Assembly (NCBI RefSeq): GCF_045062745.1
Contig: NZ_JBJGED010000017.1
Location: 62,001 to 126,000 of the forward strand
Reading direction: 5' to 3'
From: Paenibacillus_AA sp045062745
GTDB taxonomy: Bacteria; Bacillota; Bacilli; Paenibacillales; NBRC-103111
Length of the DNA stretch: 64,000 nt
Shown here: one piece after another, positions 49,906-60,216 of the stretch
Numbering within the stretch: position 1 is the first letter of the stretch
Layout: each line of letters starts with the position of its first letter
Program-made: the position numbers and the translations under genes
Notes under the pieces: generated by a model
What the model saw: the letters and a program-made list of their open reading frames with translations, nothing else
Databases searched by the model: none
What the model was told of the DNA's origin: nothing

Positions 49906-52353
49906 CTATTCCCTTAGCGTCCACGGCTGCGTCTCGGGCTGCGGCAAGTTCAAGGCTTGGATGCGCGCTTTGCCTTCCGCCGACAGTCCGACCGCCCATT
50001 TTACGAAGAACTCCGTGAGATCGTGGCCCGCCACGCTGGACGCCGTAACCGCAAAGGTGTCGATCTGCTCCTGGTTCGTCTTGGGCAGCCGATCCTTCGG
50101 CATTTCCCGGTAAATCGTAAACATGCGGGTATAGAAGTCCCAGCCATAAGCCAGCTGCAGCTGTTTGAACAACACCAGGCGATCATAGTTGTCCGTCTGC
50201 CCGTATTTTTTGTTCGGATCCGTGCTGGCCAAAAATTCCTCGGCTCGCTGATAGTACGTTTTGCCGCCTTTCGTCTTGAGCAGTTCCGACGGATTGCCGA
50301 ACTTCTCCTGCATGTACAGGGAGAAGATGTTCACCGTCACTTCCCCCACATCGCTCCAGGTCCACGCGCTCTGCTGGTACTCGTGCCCGAGCTCGTGCCA
50401 GTAGCCCCAAGCTTTCGTCTTGACGTAATCCAGATTCACCAAATCCCGGCCCGCGCCCAACGGAGCCATAATCGGGTATCCGGCATGCAGCGCTCCGGAT
50501 TTGATCTGCCGGTCGACCACGTAATAGCGGGGGTATCGATCCGCCAGATGCGGCAGCGGCGCTTGCAGGGACTGGCCGGACAACCGGTCGGAGCTGTCGA
50601 CGATATCGTCCCACGTCTTCATCAGCTCCTCCGGATTCGCGAGATCCCGGATGAACTCGGAGGGCACGTTCAGCACGATGCGGCCGCTCTTCAATTCCGC
50701 GATCGGGGTAGCCGGGTTGCTCCGCATCGCGTCCCACTGGGCGGCGGTCGTCTTCCCGAGCTCATAATACGGCGCTTGAACCGCTCCGCTGATCCGGATC
50801 GTCACCTTCTGGCCCGGCGTCGGCTTCATCGGGATCAGGTAAATCATGCCCCCGTACGGACTGTTCACCTGCACGGTTCCCGGTGTCAGCTTCTTGAAGT
50901 GCACGAGCAGCGGTACCCGGTTCCACGTGGCGGTGCCGCGCAGATCGTCGTCGTGTGAACCGATCTGGACGGATACGTTCTCGGCGCCCGGAGGGACTTC
51001 GAGCGTGACGACTTTCCCCGGAGGCGCATATAGACCGGTGCTGACCCAATTTTTATTCGGCAGCCGGAGGGAATAATTCATATCCAGCGGAAAATCGAGA
51101 TCCACCTCCACCTCTCTGCCGTTCACCGCCTGAGCCTGCTCCGCTACCTTCCCTGGGAAATCGTCCGCGTAAGGCGATTTCACGTTATCGGGATTGAGCG
51201 TAAAATGGCTGAATTCGAAGTTCAACAGAGCGTTGCGGTACGGCTGATCCACTTTGACGATCGGAAAGGACACTTGACCGTATCGCTTCACTTCATTTTG
51301 CGCCCACGCGTACAGCGGTGTTTCCGGCGTGATCGTCTCCAGCGTTTCCATGAGGACATCCGTCAGCAGCTGGCGTTTCTTGGCTGCGGTGGCTCCGGGC
51401 AGCCCGATATCGATCTGCTCGATGGTCAGCGTCCCTTCCTCCAGCGCTCTTCCCTGCTCCAGCCGGCTGTTGATATGATTGTTTCTCGACTGCTCGGCCG
51501 TCATTACAGTCGGTGTGGCGTTCGCCGTAACTTCCCGGTTCATGAGCGACAGGCCCGCCCGATTGAGCAAGCGCTGCACGGGAAAGTCGCTGCTGATGCG
51601 CGCCCCCCGCCAGTTGCCGATTCTGGCCCGTTCTTCGATCGGAGTATTGCGTGTGATGTCTTCCAGGGTTCTGCCGTTTTGGGTCACGATGACGGCACCG
51701 CCCAACCGGACGTATTGATCGAGCGCCTCCAGATCGGCTTCCGTCATCGTAATATCCACATACGCGACCGCAACCTTTTGCGGATTCAAGTTTTCCGACG
51801 TCCAGCTGTCAATCCGGACCACTTCGATCGGAAGGGACGGATCCACGGCGAGTCGGTCGGAGGTCGTCATCAGCCGGATCTTCTTCTGGCCTTGGCTATC
51901 GAGCGCATCCGCATAGCGGTTCGTCTTATCGTTCCCGTTGCCGTTATTCGTATGGGACTTGTCGGTCAGCCACAGCAAGATGTTGCGTGCCAGCTTGCTC
52001 TGGATGTCATCTGCAGAAGCGAGGTTAAAATAGTTGGAGTTGCCGGCAACGACGATCCGGCCTTTCCCATACCCGGCCGCTCCGACGGCAGCAATCCCTT
52101 CGGACGCGCTGACCGCAAAAGCGGCATCGCTGACCACACCTACGCCGCCTGTACCGCTATAAATCGGAATGCCCGCCAAATCCCGGTACAGCATCTCCAA
52201 GTCTTGTTGCAGCACATCCTGCGAGGTCTGCGTACTGACCGTAGCCGCCGGGGCGCCTGTCTCTATGCCTTCCGCCATTGCGGCGGGAAGGGCTGGGGTT
52301 AACGATAACATGACGGAACAAAGGCATGTATGGAGAATGGCTTTGAACTTCAT
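49906..52353 (-). CDS. Secreted M60 (enhancin-like) gluzincin metallopeptidase
   Basis: About 815 residues. Signal peptide MKFKAILHTCLCSVMLSLTPALPAAMA. The zinc motif is HELGH at residues 653-657 with the third ligand Glu671 in DVGEVTVN, fitting the M60 pattern HExxHx(8,28)E. The N-terminal half (residues 50-300) looks like a glutamine-amidotransferase-like sensor or jelly-roll domain (IVVAGNSNYFNLA, RLGGAVIVTQNG). M60 peptidases cleave glycosylated proteins such as mucins. Starts at ATG 52353, three codons after a less likely ATG. Downstream of the Gfo/Idh gene, in an operon with the transporter and receptor. Confidence 0.85.
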   Translation of the reverse strand: MKFKAILHTCLCSVMLSLTPALPAAMAEGIETGAPAATVSTQTSQDVLQQDLEMLYRDLAGIPIYSGTGGVGVVSDAAFAVSASEGIAAVGAAGYGKGRIVVAGNSNYFNLASADDIQSKLARNILLWLTDKSHTNNGNGNDKTNRYADALDSQGQKKIRLMTTSDRLAVDPSLPIEVVRIDSWTSENLNPQKVAVAYVDITMTEADLEALDQYVRLGGAVIVTQNGRTLEDITRNTPIEERARIGNWRGARISSDFPVQRLLNRAGLSLMNREVTANATPTVMTAEQSRNNHINSRLEQGRALEEGTLTIEQIDIGLPGATAAKKRQLLTDVLMETLETITPETPLYAWAQNEVKRYGQVSFPIVKVDQPYRNALLNFEFSHFTLNPDNVKSPYADDFPGKVAEQAQAVNGREVEVDLDFPLDMNYSLRLPNKNWVSTGLYAPPGKVVTLEVPPGAENVSVQIGSHDDDLRGTATWNRVPLLVHFKKLTPGTVQVNSPYGGMIYLIPMKPTPGQKVTIRISGAVQAPYYELGKTTAAQWDAMRSNPATPIAELKSGRIVLNVPSEFIRDLANPEELMKTWDDIVDSSDRLSGQSLQAPLPHLADRYPRYYVVDRQIKSGALHAGYPIMAPLGAGRDLVNLDYVKTKAWGYWHELGHEYQQSAWTWSDVGEVTVNIFSLYMQEKFGNPSELLKTKGGKTYYQRAEEFLASTDPNKKYGQTDNYDRLVLFKQLQLAYGWDFYTRMFTIYREMPKDRLPKTNQEQIDTFAVTASSVAGHDLTEFFVKWAVGLSAEGKARIQALNLPQPETQPWTLRE

Positions 52354-52398
52354 AATCCTCATCTTCCTTTCCGAATTGTGGATTGGGTAACCGGTCCA

Positions 52399-53658
52399 TC
52401 AGCCTCTTACGGCCAACCTGTTGTAATAGTCCTCCAGTTCAATGGACTTCCCTCGGTTTAACCGGGACTCTTCGGCCGCGAACGCCATCAGATGACTGCG
52501 GACGGAAGCCGACGCCGAGGTCAGGCTTTCCCTGCCGTCATAGCTCCGAACTTCCTGGAGGAAACTGCGGACGATGCCGCCGTCGCCGCCGCCATGGCCT
52601 GTCGATTGGGTGGGAATTTCAATTTCGATCGTTTCATGAGTCAGAAAATCCATCAGCTTGATCTTACCGCCCTCGCCGCGGATTTCTCCGCGGGTGCCCA
52701 TAATTTGTATTCGGCGTTCCTGATGCCGGGTCAGCCCGCTCATGCTGAACATGGCCGTGGCGCCGTCCGCGAATTCCATATTGACGACTTGATGATCGAC
52801 GACATTATTGTCGCTTCGGTACACGCAGCGGCCGTAATCCGTCTCCCGCAAGCCTTGGATAATATTCTCGCGCGTCAGCTCTTCCGTGAAATGTCTCGCC
52901 CAGCCCATGCCTTCCCCCAGGTAAAAGCGGGGAGCCGAATAAGGGCACGTCGCTTCCGCCTCGCAGCCATCGAGGCAATAGTCTGTGGAGCCGGCCGGCG
53001 CGTTCCCAGTGTGGAAATGCATCAGCGAGCCGAACGAGCTGACGCGCACACAAGGCTGATCCATAAGCCAGGACAGGACGTCCATGTCATGACACGACTT
53101 GGACAGAATCATCGGGCTGGACTCGCCGGAATGGTTCCAATTGCCGCGGACGAAGCTATGGGCCATATGCCAGTAGCCGACATTCTCGTTCAGTTGAATC
53201 GATACAACTCGGCCGATGCGTCCTTCCGTAAGGAGTCGCTTGATCGCCGACCAGAACGGCGTATAGCGGAGCACATGGCAGATGGTCAACAGCCGGTCGT
53301 TCTCCTTGGCCGCTCGCTCCATGTCGATGCACTGCTGCGGATCCGGGGACATCGGCTTCTCCAATAGAACGTGATACTTCCGGTCAAGCGCCTTCATGGC
53401 CGGCTCGTAATGCAGGCGGTCCTGCGTGCAGATGAGGGCGATGTCGGCTAGCTTCTGCTGCGTAAGGAGCGGCTCCCACGTCAAGAACTGCCGCTCGGGC
53501 GGGATCTGGTGCGCCTCCGCGAATTTGGCCAATCGTGCCGGATTCGACTCCGCCACCGCTACGAATCTGAGTTCGTGCGGATAATCGAGGGCATAGGGCG
53601 CATACCCTCCCGCTCCTCTCGCTCCCGCACCGATCAATATAGCCGTCAATGGTTTCAT
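52399..53658 (-). CDS. Gfo/Idh/MocA family oxidoreductase
   Basis: About 419 residues. N-terminal Rossmann loop IGAGARGAGGY; EKPMSP near residue 103 is the characteristic Glu-Lys-Pro of the family; then the alpha/beta domain with CHVLRYTPFW near 145. It uses NAD(P) to dehydrogenate or rearrange a sugar or its derivative. It also has several Cys-rich stretches (CLDGCEAEATC) unusual for the family. AGGAGAG before ATG 53658. Between the M60 gene and receptor. Confidence 0.88.
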   Translation of the reverse strand: MKPLTAILIGAGARGAGGYAPYALDYPHELRFVAVAESNPARLAKFAEAHQIPPERQFLTWEPLLTQQKLADIALICTQDRLHYEPAMKALDRKYHVLLEKPMSPDPQQCIDMERAAKENDRLLTICHVLRYTPFWSAIKRLLTEGRIGRVVSIQLNENVGYWHMAHSFVRGNWNHSGESSPMILSKSCHDMDVLSWLMDQPCVRVSSFGSLMHFHTGNAPAGSTDYCLDGCEAEATCPYSAPRFYLGEGMGWARHFTEELTRENIIQGLRETDYGRCVYRSDNNVVDHQVVNMEFADGATAMFSMSGLTRHQERRIQIMGTRGEIRGEGGKIKLMDFLTHETIEIEIPTQSTGHGGGDGGIVRSFLQEVRSYDGRESLTSASASVRSHLMAFAAEESRLNRGKSIELEDYYNRLAVRG

Positions 53659-53671
53659 AAAAGAATCTCTC

Positions 53672-56068
53672 CTACTCATAGTGTGCCTGCAGCCTGGGTT
53701 TACCGGGTGCATGCGCTTCCCGGTATTTGCCCGGGGGGACGCCCTCCAATTTCTTAAAGGCTCGAATAAAAACGACATCGTTGGTGTATCCGACCATCTG
53801 AGCCAGTTGCGCGTTCGTAAGCTCGGCCCCCTCCATCAGCTGTTTGGCCTTCTCGATCCGCGCCCGGGTGATCCGGTCGATCAAATTTTGGCCGCTCGCT
53901 TTTTTGAAGAAACTCGAGATGTATTGAGGCGTCATGCGGAAATGATCGGCGATCATGACGAGGCCGAGATTCGCATCGGACAAGTGGGTATCGATATAGA
54001 CTTGGATCTCGCTCAGCAATTGTCTGCTATGGTCGCTCGGGTCGGTTCGGAATGACAGGGCCAGTCGTTCATAGAGCCGTTTCGTCGCGTTATGCATGTC
54101 TTCCGCCGTGGTGCATCCGAAGAGATGCTTTACCGGATCGAAGTTGCGGCCCAACAACGCCTCGTGATCGACGTCCGTCGAGTTCATGATTTTCAGGAAC
54201 GTGCTCACGATGTTGAAGAACAGACATTTCCCCAGCTCCGGCGTCATTCCTTCCGAATGAATATTCATGGCGTAGATGTTGTCCAGCAGCTTGGCTACGT
54301 TCTCCACGTCCCCGCTCTTCACGTGATTGACCAGCTGGACCTCGAACTCGATCGGATAGTAATAATGATGCTTGGCCTCCCGGAGCTCCCCGAAATGAAT
54401 AATGGCGTTGCGTCCCTTGAACATGCGGTAATCGAGGGCCGCCATCGCCTCGAGATAGGCGCTTCCGATCTTCCCGGCTCCCTCGTGTACGCTGCTGGCC
54501 GCAATTGTAGCGGTGACATGATACCGTTCCTTCATTAGGCGAAGAAGGGCTTCTGCCAGCTCTCGCAGTTCTTCCGCAAGTTGCTCGGCAGGCATCGGAT
54601 GGAAATTGACGAGCAACGCCACGCGGTCACGCTCCAAATCGACCGCGAAGCCTTGATGACGAGAATTCGCGAGTTCGGTGCCGATATTCGAGATGATGAA
54701 CCGGATTAGCCCCCACAGCCGCTCTGATCGGTCCTCAGAGAACCGCGAGATGTCCTCTACCTGTACGAGGAAGACGGCGAACACATTCGACACGAATTGT
54801 ATGTCCGTGAAGCCAAGAGTGGGGTCCTCCTCCCCCGTCTGCTCCGGGTCGACGTAACCGCGGATCAACCGGGACAAGAAATCGGCTCGCATGACCGGCG
54901 TTTGCTGCGACAATCGGTTCCGCAGATGCCGTTCCTCCACGAAAGACCCTTCGATCGTTTGCCGGATAAAGTCATATTCGTTGGCAGCCGGCTTATCGGG
55001 GACCGGTTTGCCCTGCACGATCGCATCCACCACCCGTTTGACCGGACGGTAGTGGCGGTAGGCTAGCCAGCACGCCGCGACGACACCGGCAACAAGCGAA
55101 GCTATAAATAAGGACAGCGCCAGCTTCTTGATATACATGACGCGCTGCATGAACCGGTCTCTCGGCATGACCGAGACATAATGCCATCCGGCCTGCTTGG
55201 ATTCCGTATAGGACACCATGCTCTCGGTGCCGTTCAGCGTTTCGTCGAACAACCCCGACGGTCCTGTCAGCCGTTCGAGGACCCTGTCCGGGAGCATAGC
55301 CCCCTTCTCGTTGCTGGCGACAATCATTCGATTGCGGTCCACGATATAGATCGTGCTGTCGTTCGCCGATTCGAGCTGGCGGAACATCTCCTGCACCTGC
55401 TGGGCGTCGATCAAGATGACAAGGGCGCCGCGCTTGCCGGATATTTCATGCAGCGGCAGCGACTGTACGTACGTGATGACGTCCGCCGGATTGCCGCCCG
55501 CCTCCTCCGGGTTCTGCAGCAGCACGGACGAAGGCAAGTACGCCATGTTGTGGGACCCGCCCAGTACCGATCGGCGCCATGTCTCGTAGTCCATCTGCGC
55601 GTATTTGTAATAGCTGTTGTAGAACATCCGGGCGTCCGTCCGCATATCCGGCTTCAGAATGACGTCCCCCGCCTGGAGATGGACGTAGAAATCTTTGACG
55701 AATCCGCTTACAAAGCTTTTGAAGCGGCTCAAGTATTCGCGAACAAACTCTACTTGCCGATAGGACTCCTCCTCGTCGGATCTGTCGCCGCTGAGCAGGT
55801 AACTGAGTTTCGGCTGGAACACGATCTGCTTGGCCAATATATCCACTTCTTTGAGCTTGTTGTCCAGGGAGAGCCGGAGCTGCTCCAGCATGGCCGAATT
55901 CGAACGCTCCGCATTGCTCTCCATGACATTCTCCACTTGGGCATACAGGAAGAGTCCCATCGCCATAGGAAGCATGAGAATCAGGAGGTTCGACACGATC
56001 ATCGTTTTCAAGACTCGACTCCGGCCGCGTTTGCGCAGGCGGGGCAGAAGGTTGGATAGCGAAAGCAT
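53672..56068 (-). CDS. Membrane-anchored AraC-type receptor/regulator
   Basis: About 798 residues. First transmembrane helix near residues 20-40, an extracellular sensor of about 250 residues, second helix LALSLFIASLVAGVVAACWLAYRHY, a cytoplasmic linker, then the AraC pair (LGLVMIADHFRMTPQYISSFFKKASG and QLAQMVGYTNDVVFIRAFKKLEGVPPGKYRE). ATG 56068 is preferred over 56083, as GGAGG is eight bases upstream of it. Its stop lies just before the Gfo/Idh gene. Likely activator of this locus. Confidence 0.9.
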   Translation of the reverse strand: MLSLSNLLPRLRKRGRSRVLKTMIVSNLLILMLPMAMGLFLYAQVENVMESNAERSNSAMLEQLRLSLDNKLKEVDILAKQIVFQPKLSYLLSGDRSDEEESYRQVEFVREYLSRFKSFVSGFVKDFYVHLQAGDVILKPDMRTDARMFYNSYYKYAQMDYETWRRSVLGGSHNMAYLPSSVLLQNPEEAGGNPADVITYVQSLPLHEISGKRGALVILIDAQQVQEMFRQLESANDSTIYIVDRNRMIVASNEKGAMLPDRVLERLTGPSGLFDETLNGTESMVSYTESKQAGWHYVSVMPRDRFMQRVMYIKKLALSLFIASLVAGVVAACWLAYRHYRPVKRVVDAIVQGKPVPDKPAANEYDFIRQTIEGSFVEERHLRNRLSQQTPVMRADFLSRLIRGYVDPEQTGEEDPTLGFTDIQFVSNVFAVFLVQVEDISRFSEDRSERLWGLIRFIISNIGTELANSRHQGFAVDLERDRVALLVNFHPMPAEQLAEELRELAEALLRLMKERYHVTATIAASSVHEGAGKIGSAYLEAMAALDYRMFKGRNAIIHFGELREAKHHYYYPIEFEVQLVNHVKSGDVENVAKLLDNIYAMNIHSEGMTPELGKCLFFNIVSTFLKIMNSTDVDHEALLGRNFDPVKHLFGCTTAEDMHNATKRLYERLALSFRTDPSDHSRQLLSEIQVYIDTHLSDANLGLVMIADHFRMTPQYISSFFKKASGQNLIDRITRARIEKAKQLMEGAELTNAQLAQMVGYTNDVVFIRAFKKLEGVPPGKYREAHAPGKPRLQAHYE

Positions 56069-56176
56069 GATGCATTCCTCCATTGAAACCAGATGCGGAA
56101 ATTAATCATGTAACTTCGCCGGCTAGCAAACGGATTCCTCTACAGGCCCACATGGTGAGTGAAGTCCTCCAGCTCC

Positions 56177-57058
56177 CTATTCCTTGATGGCGCCGATCAG
56201 GACGCCCTTGACGAAATATTTTTGCAGGAACGGGTACAAGAGCAGAATCGGCAGCGTCGATACGATAATCGTCGCGTACTTGATCGTCTCCGCGATGGCG
56301 AGTCTATCTTCTGCCGCGGCTCCCGTCATCATGTTGTCCGTCGTATTGGTGATCAGGATCTCCCTCAGCACCAGCTGCAGCGGGAACAGCTCCCGGTCCC
56401 TCAGATAGATGAGCGCGCCGAAGTAGGAATTCCAATGTCCGACCGCATACCAGAGAATCATGACCGCGATGACCGGCATGGACAGCGGGATGATGATCCG
56501 GAACAAAATGGTCAGATCGCTCGCCCCGTCGATCTTGGCGGATTCCTCCAGGCTGACCGGAACGGATTGAAAGCCCGTGCGCATAATGATCATATTGAAC
56601 GTGCCGATCGCTCCCGGAATGAGCAGAGCCCAAACGGTGTTCAGCATACCTAGATGATTAATCAGCAGATAAGTGGGAATCAGCCCTCCGCCGAAAAACA
56701 TCGTGATCACGATGAGCATCATCAACAAGTTCTTGAAATACAAATTCCTTCGCGACAGCACATAAGCGCCAATGGCCGTCGAGACCAAATTAATGGCCGT
56801 CCCGACCACGACGTAGAACAGTGTATTCCGATATCCCACTTGGATCATCGGATTGTTGAACACCGCCTTGTAGGCGTCCCAATTCAAGCCGAGCGGTCTT
56901 AGCAGCAGCCCCCGGTGCTGGGCGATCGAAGCGGGTTCGCTTAAGGAAGCGAGCGCCACGTACACGAACGGGTACAAGGTCACGAAGCAAAGCCCCAGCA
57001 TGAACAGCACGTTGAAGACCCCGAAAGCTTTTTCCCCCGCGGACAATCGGTTCCGCAT
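56177..57058 (-). CDS. Sugar ABC transporter permease (YtcP-type)
   Basis: 293 residues, six transmembrane helices, EAA-loop EESAKIDGASDLTILFRIIIPLSMP near residue 190, ending FLQKYFVKGVLIGAIKE. Sixteen bases after the LplB-type gene. Partner permease of the third transporter; 109 bases precede the receptor gene. Confidence 0.92.
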   Translation of the reverse strand: MRNRLSAGEKAFGVFNVLFMLGLCFVTLYPFVYVALASLSEPASIAQHRGLLLRPLGLNWDAYKAVFNNPMIQVGYRNTLFYVVVGTAINLVSTAIGAYVLSRRNLYFKNLLMMLIVITMFFGGGLIPTYLLINHLGMLNTVWALLIPGAIGTFNMIIMRTGFQSVPVSLEESAKIDGASDLTILFRIIIPLSMPVIAVMILWYAVGHWNSYFGALIYLRDRELFPLQLVLREILITNTTDNMMTGAAAEDRLAIAETIKYATIIVSTLPILLLYPFLQKYFVKGVLIGAIKE

Positions 57059-57074
57059 AGCTTCTTGCCCCCCT

Positions 57075-58046
57075 CTACCATAGTTTGTGTTCGCTAACCC
57101 GCTTGCTGATCGTGTTCGACAGGACGAGCAAGATGAAGCTGACGACGGAGTTGAACAGACCGACCGCCGTAGTGAAGCCGTAATCGGTCTCCAGCACGCC
57201 CCTCCGGTAGACGAACGTCGAGATGACGTCCCCCGTCTCGTACGTGAGCGGGCTGTACATGAGCAGCACCTTCTCGCTGCCTACGCTCATCATGGAGCCC
57301 ATGTTGAGGATGAAGATGATGACGATCGTCGGCATCATGCCGGGCAATGTGATGTGCAGCATCTGCTTCCACCGGCCGGCCCCGTCCATCTTGGCGGCTT
57401 CGTACAGCGTCGGGTCGATCGTCGCGATAGCGGCGAGATAGATGATCGATCCCCAGCCTACGCCCTGCCAAATGCCCGAGCCGACGAACAAGGTCCGGAA
57501 CCAGCCCGGCTCCTTCATGAAGACGATCGTCTCCAGTCCGAAGAAGGCCAGAATTTGATTGATAAGCCCGTCTCGGGCGAGAAAATCGTACATGATCCCG
57601 ACAACGACGACGATCGAGATGAAGTGCGGCAAATAGGAAATCGTCTGCACCGCACGCTTGAACAGGCTGCTGCGGATTTCATTGAGCAGCAAAGCCAAGA
57701 TGATCGGAGCCGGGAACGCGAATAGGAGCTCATAGACGTTAATCAGAAGCGTATTGCGCAGCAGCCTCCCGAAATAATAGCTGTCAAAAAATTTCTGGAA
57801 ATGGTCGAAGCCGATCCAGGGGCTGCCCCATACCCCGTCTGCCACGCTGTAATCCTTGAACGCCATGAGCAAGCCGTACATCGGGGCATAATGGAACACC
57901 GCATAATAGAGCACGACCGGCAGCGCCAGCAAGTACACGAACCGGTTCCGTTTTAGATCTTTTGCCATCGTGGTCCATTTTCCCGCATTGCCGCCGGGAA
58001 CAGCCCGACTTCGCTTCCCGAGGAAGGACTTCTGTACAGCCGACAA
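57075..58046 (-). CDS. Sugar ABC transporter permease (LplB-type)
   Basis: 323 residues, if a TTG at 58046 after AGGG is used; an internal ATG 26 codons later (MAKDLKRNRFVY) is also possible. Six transmembrane helices, EAA-loop LYEAAKMDGAGRWKQMLHITLPG near residue 213. Second gene of the operon, 79 bases after the binding-protein gene. Confidence 0.9.
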   Translation of the reverse strand: MSAVQKSFLGKRSRAVPGGNAGKWTTMAKDLKRNRFVYLLALPVVLYYAVFHYAPMYGLLMAFKDYSVADGVWGSPWIGFDHFQKFFDSYYFGRLLRNTLLINVYELLFAFPAPIILALLLNEIRSSLFKRAVQTISYLPHFISIVVVVGIMYDFLARDGLINQILAFFGLETIVFMKEPGWFRTLFVGSGIWQGVGWGSIIYLAAIATIDPTLYEAAKMDGAGRWKQMLHITLPGMMPTIVIIFILNMGSMMSVGSEKVLLMYSPLTYETGDVISTFVYRRGVLETDYGFTTAVGLFNSVVSFILLVLSNTISKRVSEHKLW

Positions 58047-58125
58047 CCGAATCCCTACTTTCCGGGTGTGAAATGATGGATCGACGGGAGAGGATTCGGA
58101 TCTTCCCCCGCCTCAGCTTGAGTGC

Positions 58126-59742
58126 TTAGCGTTTGCCGTAGCGTTCCAAGGCGGATTGTTGAATTTTCATCGCTTCTTCGAGACCCATCCCTTGAATCGT
58201 TTTTACATACTTGTCGAAATTGTCCAGCGGCTCGACGCCCATCACGAATTTCAAATACATCTCGTCCTTATACGTGTTGATGTCGGCCATAATCGACGCG
58301 TACCGGCTGCTCTCTTCCCTCGTCGGCGTCGTCCGGGGCATTTTCTTCTCCAGCGTAGGAGCGGCCCATACTTTCTTGGAGTTCTGCAGATCGGCGGCAC
58401 TCGTGTACTGCTCGTCAAAACGGAGATCCAGCATGAACGGTCCGCTGAACGTAGCGCGATTATGCTTGGACATCGATTGGACCGCCGGGAGTCCCGTCGG
58501 ATCGTTCAGGACCTCATTCTTAAACACCGGCTTGCCGTTCTGCATCGTGTAGCTGACGCCTTCCTTCCCGAAGTTGAACAGCAGCGTCCCGGCGTCGGAA
58601 TAAGCGTAATCCAGCCATTTGACCGTTTCGATCGGGTTCTTGTTGCTAGTTGTGATGGCGGCGCCGATCCCGGTGTAGGCGAAGTCTTTATAGCCCCAAA
58701 TTTGTTTATCTCCCTTGTTCATGACGGGGTAAGGGGCGGCCATCAACCGGAAGTTTTTGTCCTTGTCCTTCATGAGCGTCGCGTACTTGCCGATGCCCCC
58801 GGCGGTATACAGCACAGCTGATCCGATCTGGCTGCCCGTAATTTTGGCGTCGAGCATTTTCGCGTCGGTCGTGGCAAAATCTTTATCAAGCAATCCTTCC
58901 TTGTACCATTTGTTCATCAGCGTCAGGAACTCTTTGAACTTCGGATCGATCGGACCGTACTTGACCTTGCCGTTCTCCTGATAAAATCCGAAGTTGATGC
59001 CATAAGCGCCGAGGAAGGCGGTAGATAGTTCCACATCGCCTTTCGGCAAATATAGTGGAATCTCGTCCGGTTGGCCGTTGCCGTTCGGATCCTTTTCTTT
59101 AAACGCTTTCAAAACGGTGTACCATTCGTCAATTGTAGTGGGCATCTGCAGCCCCAGCTTGTCGAGCCAGTCCTGGCGGATCGTCATGCCGAGGAACACC
59201 TTCAGCTTCTCATCCGAGCGGATAAACGGGAACGAATAGATGCTGCCGTCGTCGGTCATGATTTCCTTTTTCCATTCCGGATGATCGGCAAGCACTTTCT
59301 TGAAGTTGGGCGCGTACTTGTCGATCAGATCGTTCAGCTTGATAATCTTGCCGTCCTTGATCGCCTTCTCCGGTCCGCCCGGATACCCGATCCAGGAATA
59401 TTCGATGACGTCCGGCAGCTTATCCGAGGTCAACATCAGGTTGAACTGCTCCGAGGCTTGCTGGCCCTGCGGCGGGTGCTGGAAATCGACCTTCACGCCG
59501 GTCAGGCGCTCCAGTTCCTTGTATGCCTCGATCTCGTTGTAGCTTTTCATCGTCGCGGATACTTGGGTGACCATCTGCACCCAATACGACAGATTGGTCA
59601 GCTTCGGCGGGGTTTCCTCGGTCTTGCCCGCCGTTGCGGCCGGTCCCCCTGCCGATCCGCCGCAGCCGGCAGCCGATAACGCCATCGCCGTTGTCAGCAG
59701 GGCCGCACCGGCTTGCTTAAGCTTCAGTCGCGCCAATCTCAT
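58126..59742 (-). CDS. Extracellular sugar-binding lipoprotein (YtcQ-type)
   Basis: 538 residues. Signal peptide with lipobox AAGC, then TEETPPKLTNLSYWVQMVTQVSATMKSYNE, the family-1 binding fold with IRQDWLDKLGLQMPTTIDEWYTVLKAFKEKDPNGNGQPDEIPLY, and IQQSALERYGKR at the end. First gene of the six-gene operon. GGAGG lies only three bases from ATG 59742; a TTG two codons later has better spacing. No cre-like site is evident upstream. Confidence 0.92.
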   Translation of the reverse strand: MRLARLKLKQAGAALLTTAMALSAAGCGGSAGGPAATAGKTEETPPKLTNLSYWVQMVTQVSATMKSYNEIEAYKELERLTGVKVDFQHPPQGQQASEQFNLMLTSDKLPDVIEYSWIGYPGGPEKAIKDGKIIKLNDLIDKYAPNFKKVLADHPEWKKEIMTDDGSIYSFPFIRSDEKLKVFLGMTIRQDWLDKLGLQMPTTIDEWYTVLKAFKEKDPNGNGQPDEIPLYLPKGDVELSTAFLGAYGINFGFYQENGKVKYGPIDPKFKEFLTLMNKWYKEGLLDKDFATTDAKMLDAKITGSQIGSAVLYTAGGIGKYATLMKDKDKNFRLMAAPYPVMNKGDKQIWGYKDFAYTGIGAAITTSNKNPIETVKWLDYAYSDAGTLLFNFGKEGVSYTMQNGKPVFKNEVLNDPTGLPAVQSMSKHNRATFSGPFMLDLRFDEQYTSAADLQNSKKVWAAPTLEKKMPRTTPTREESSRYASIMADINTYKDEMYLKFVMGVEPLDNFDKYVKTIQGMGLEEAMKIQQSALERYGKR

Positions 59743-60216
59743 GCGCCTCCCTTTTCCTCATGTGTGTATAAGATTCGATGGAACCCATCTTTCTCTTATG
59801 GCTCCCACTTTATCGTCCCGCCTTCCATTCGAACACATCCACGTTTACAAGCGTACAATACTTTTTTAATCCGCTGCACTGACTAATCTTAAGATGGACT
59901 GATTATATTAGTGGTGCTGCTGCCAGAGGTACTTGGTTGTGGCGTTCAGTTAGGCGCGTAATGAGGGCAGGCAGAGGGGTTCCGACCGCTGCCCAAAATC
60001 TTGTGCTTTGAATTGTTGTTTGTTTAGGTGAGCACAATATTTCAAAGGCGGACAAGTTTCGGACCGAGTTACTCCACTTTTGTAGATTTAGTTTCATACC
60101 CGTCCTGTCACAAAATCAAAACACTATTTGTCTTAAACTAAGCAGGGAGAAATAAAGGAGGCCGCGGACGAGTCCGACGATTGGAAATCCAAACTATTAG
60201 AAAAAGGGAGAGGAAA
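59743..60216. other. 474-base intergenic region; possible dispersed-repeat ORF
   Basis: No confident gene. A minus-strand frame at 59903-60097 would encode 64 residues (MKLNLQKWSNSVRNLSAFEI...). Its composition is protein-like, but it has no ribosome-binding site and no context. Short ORFs of this kind recur between genes in Paenibacillus and may be remnants of mobile elements; I cannot verify that here. Promoters for the divergent binding-protein and azoreductase genes must lie in it. Confidence 0.35.
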
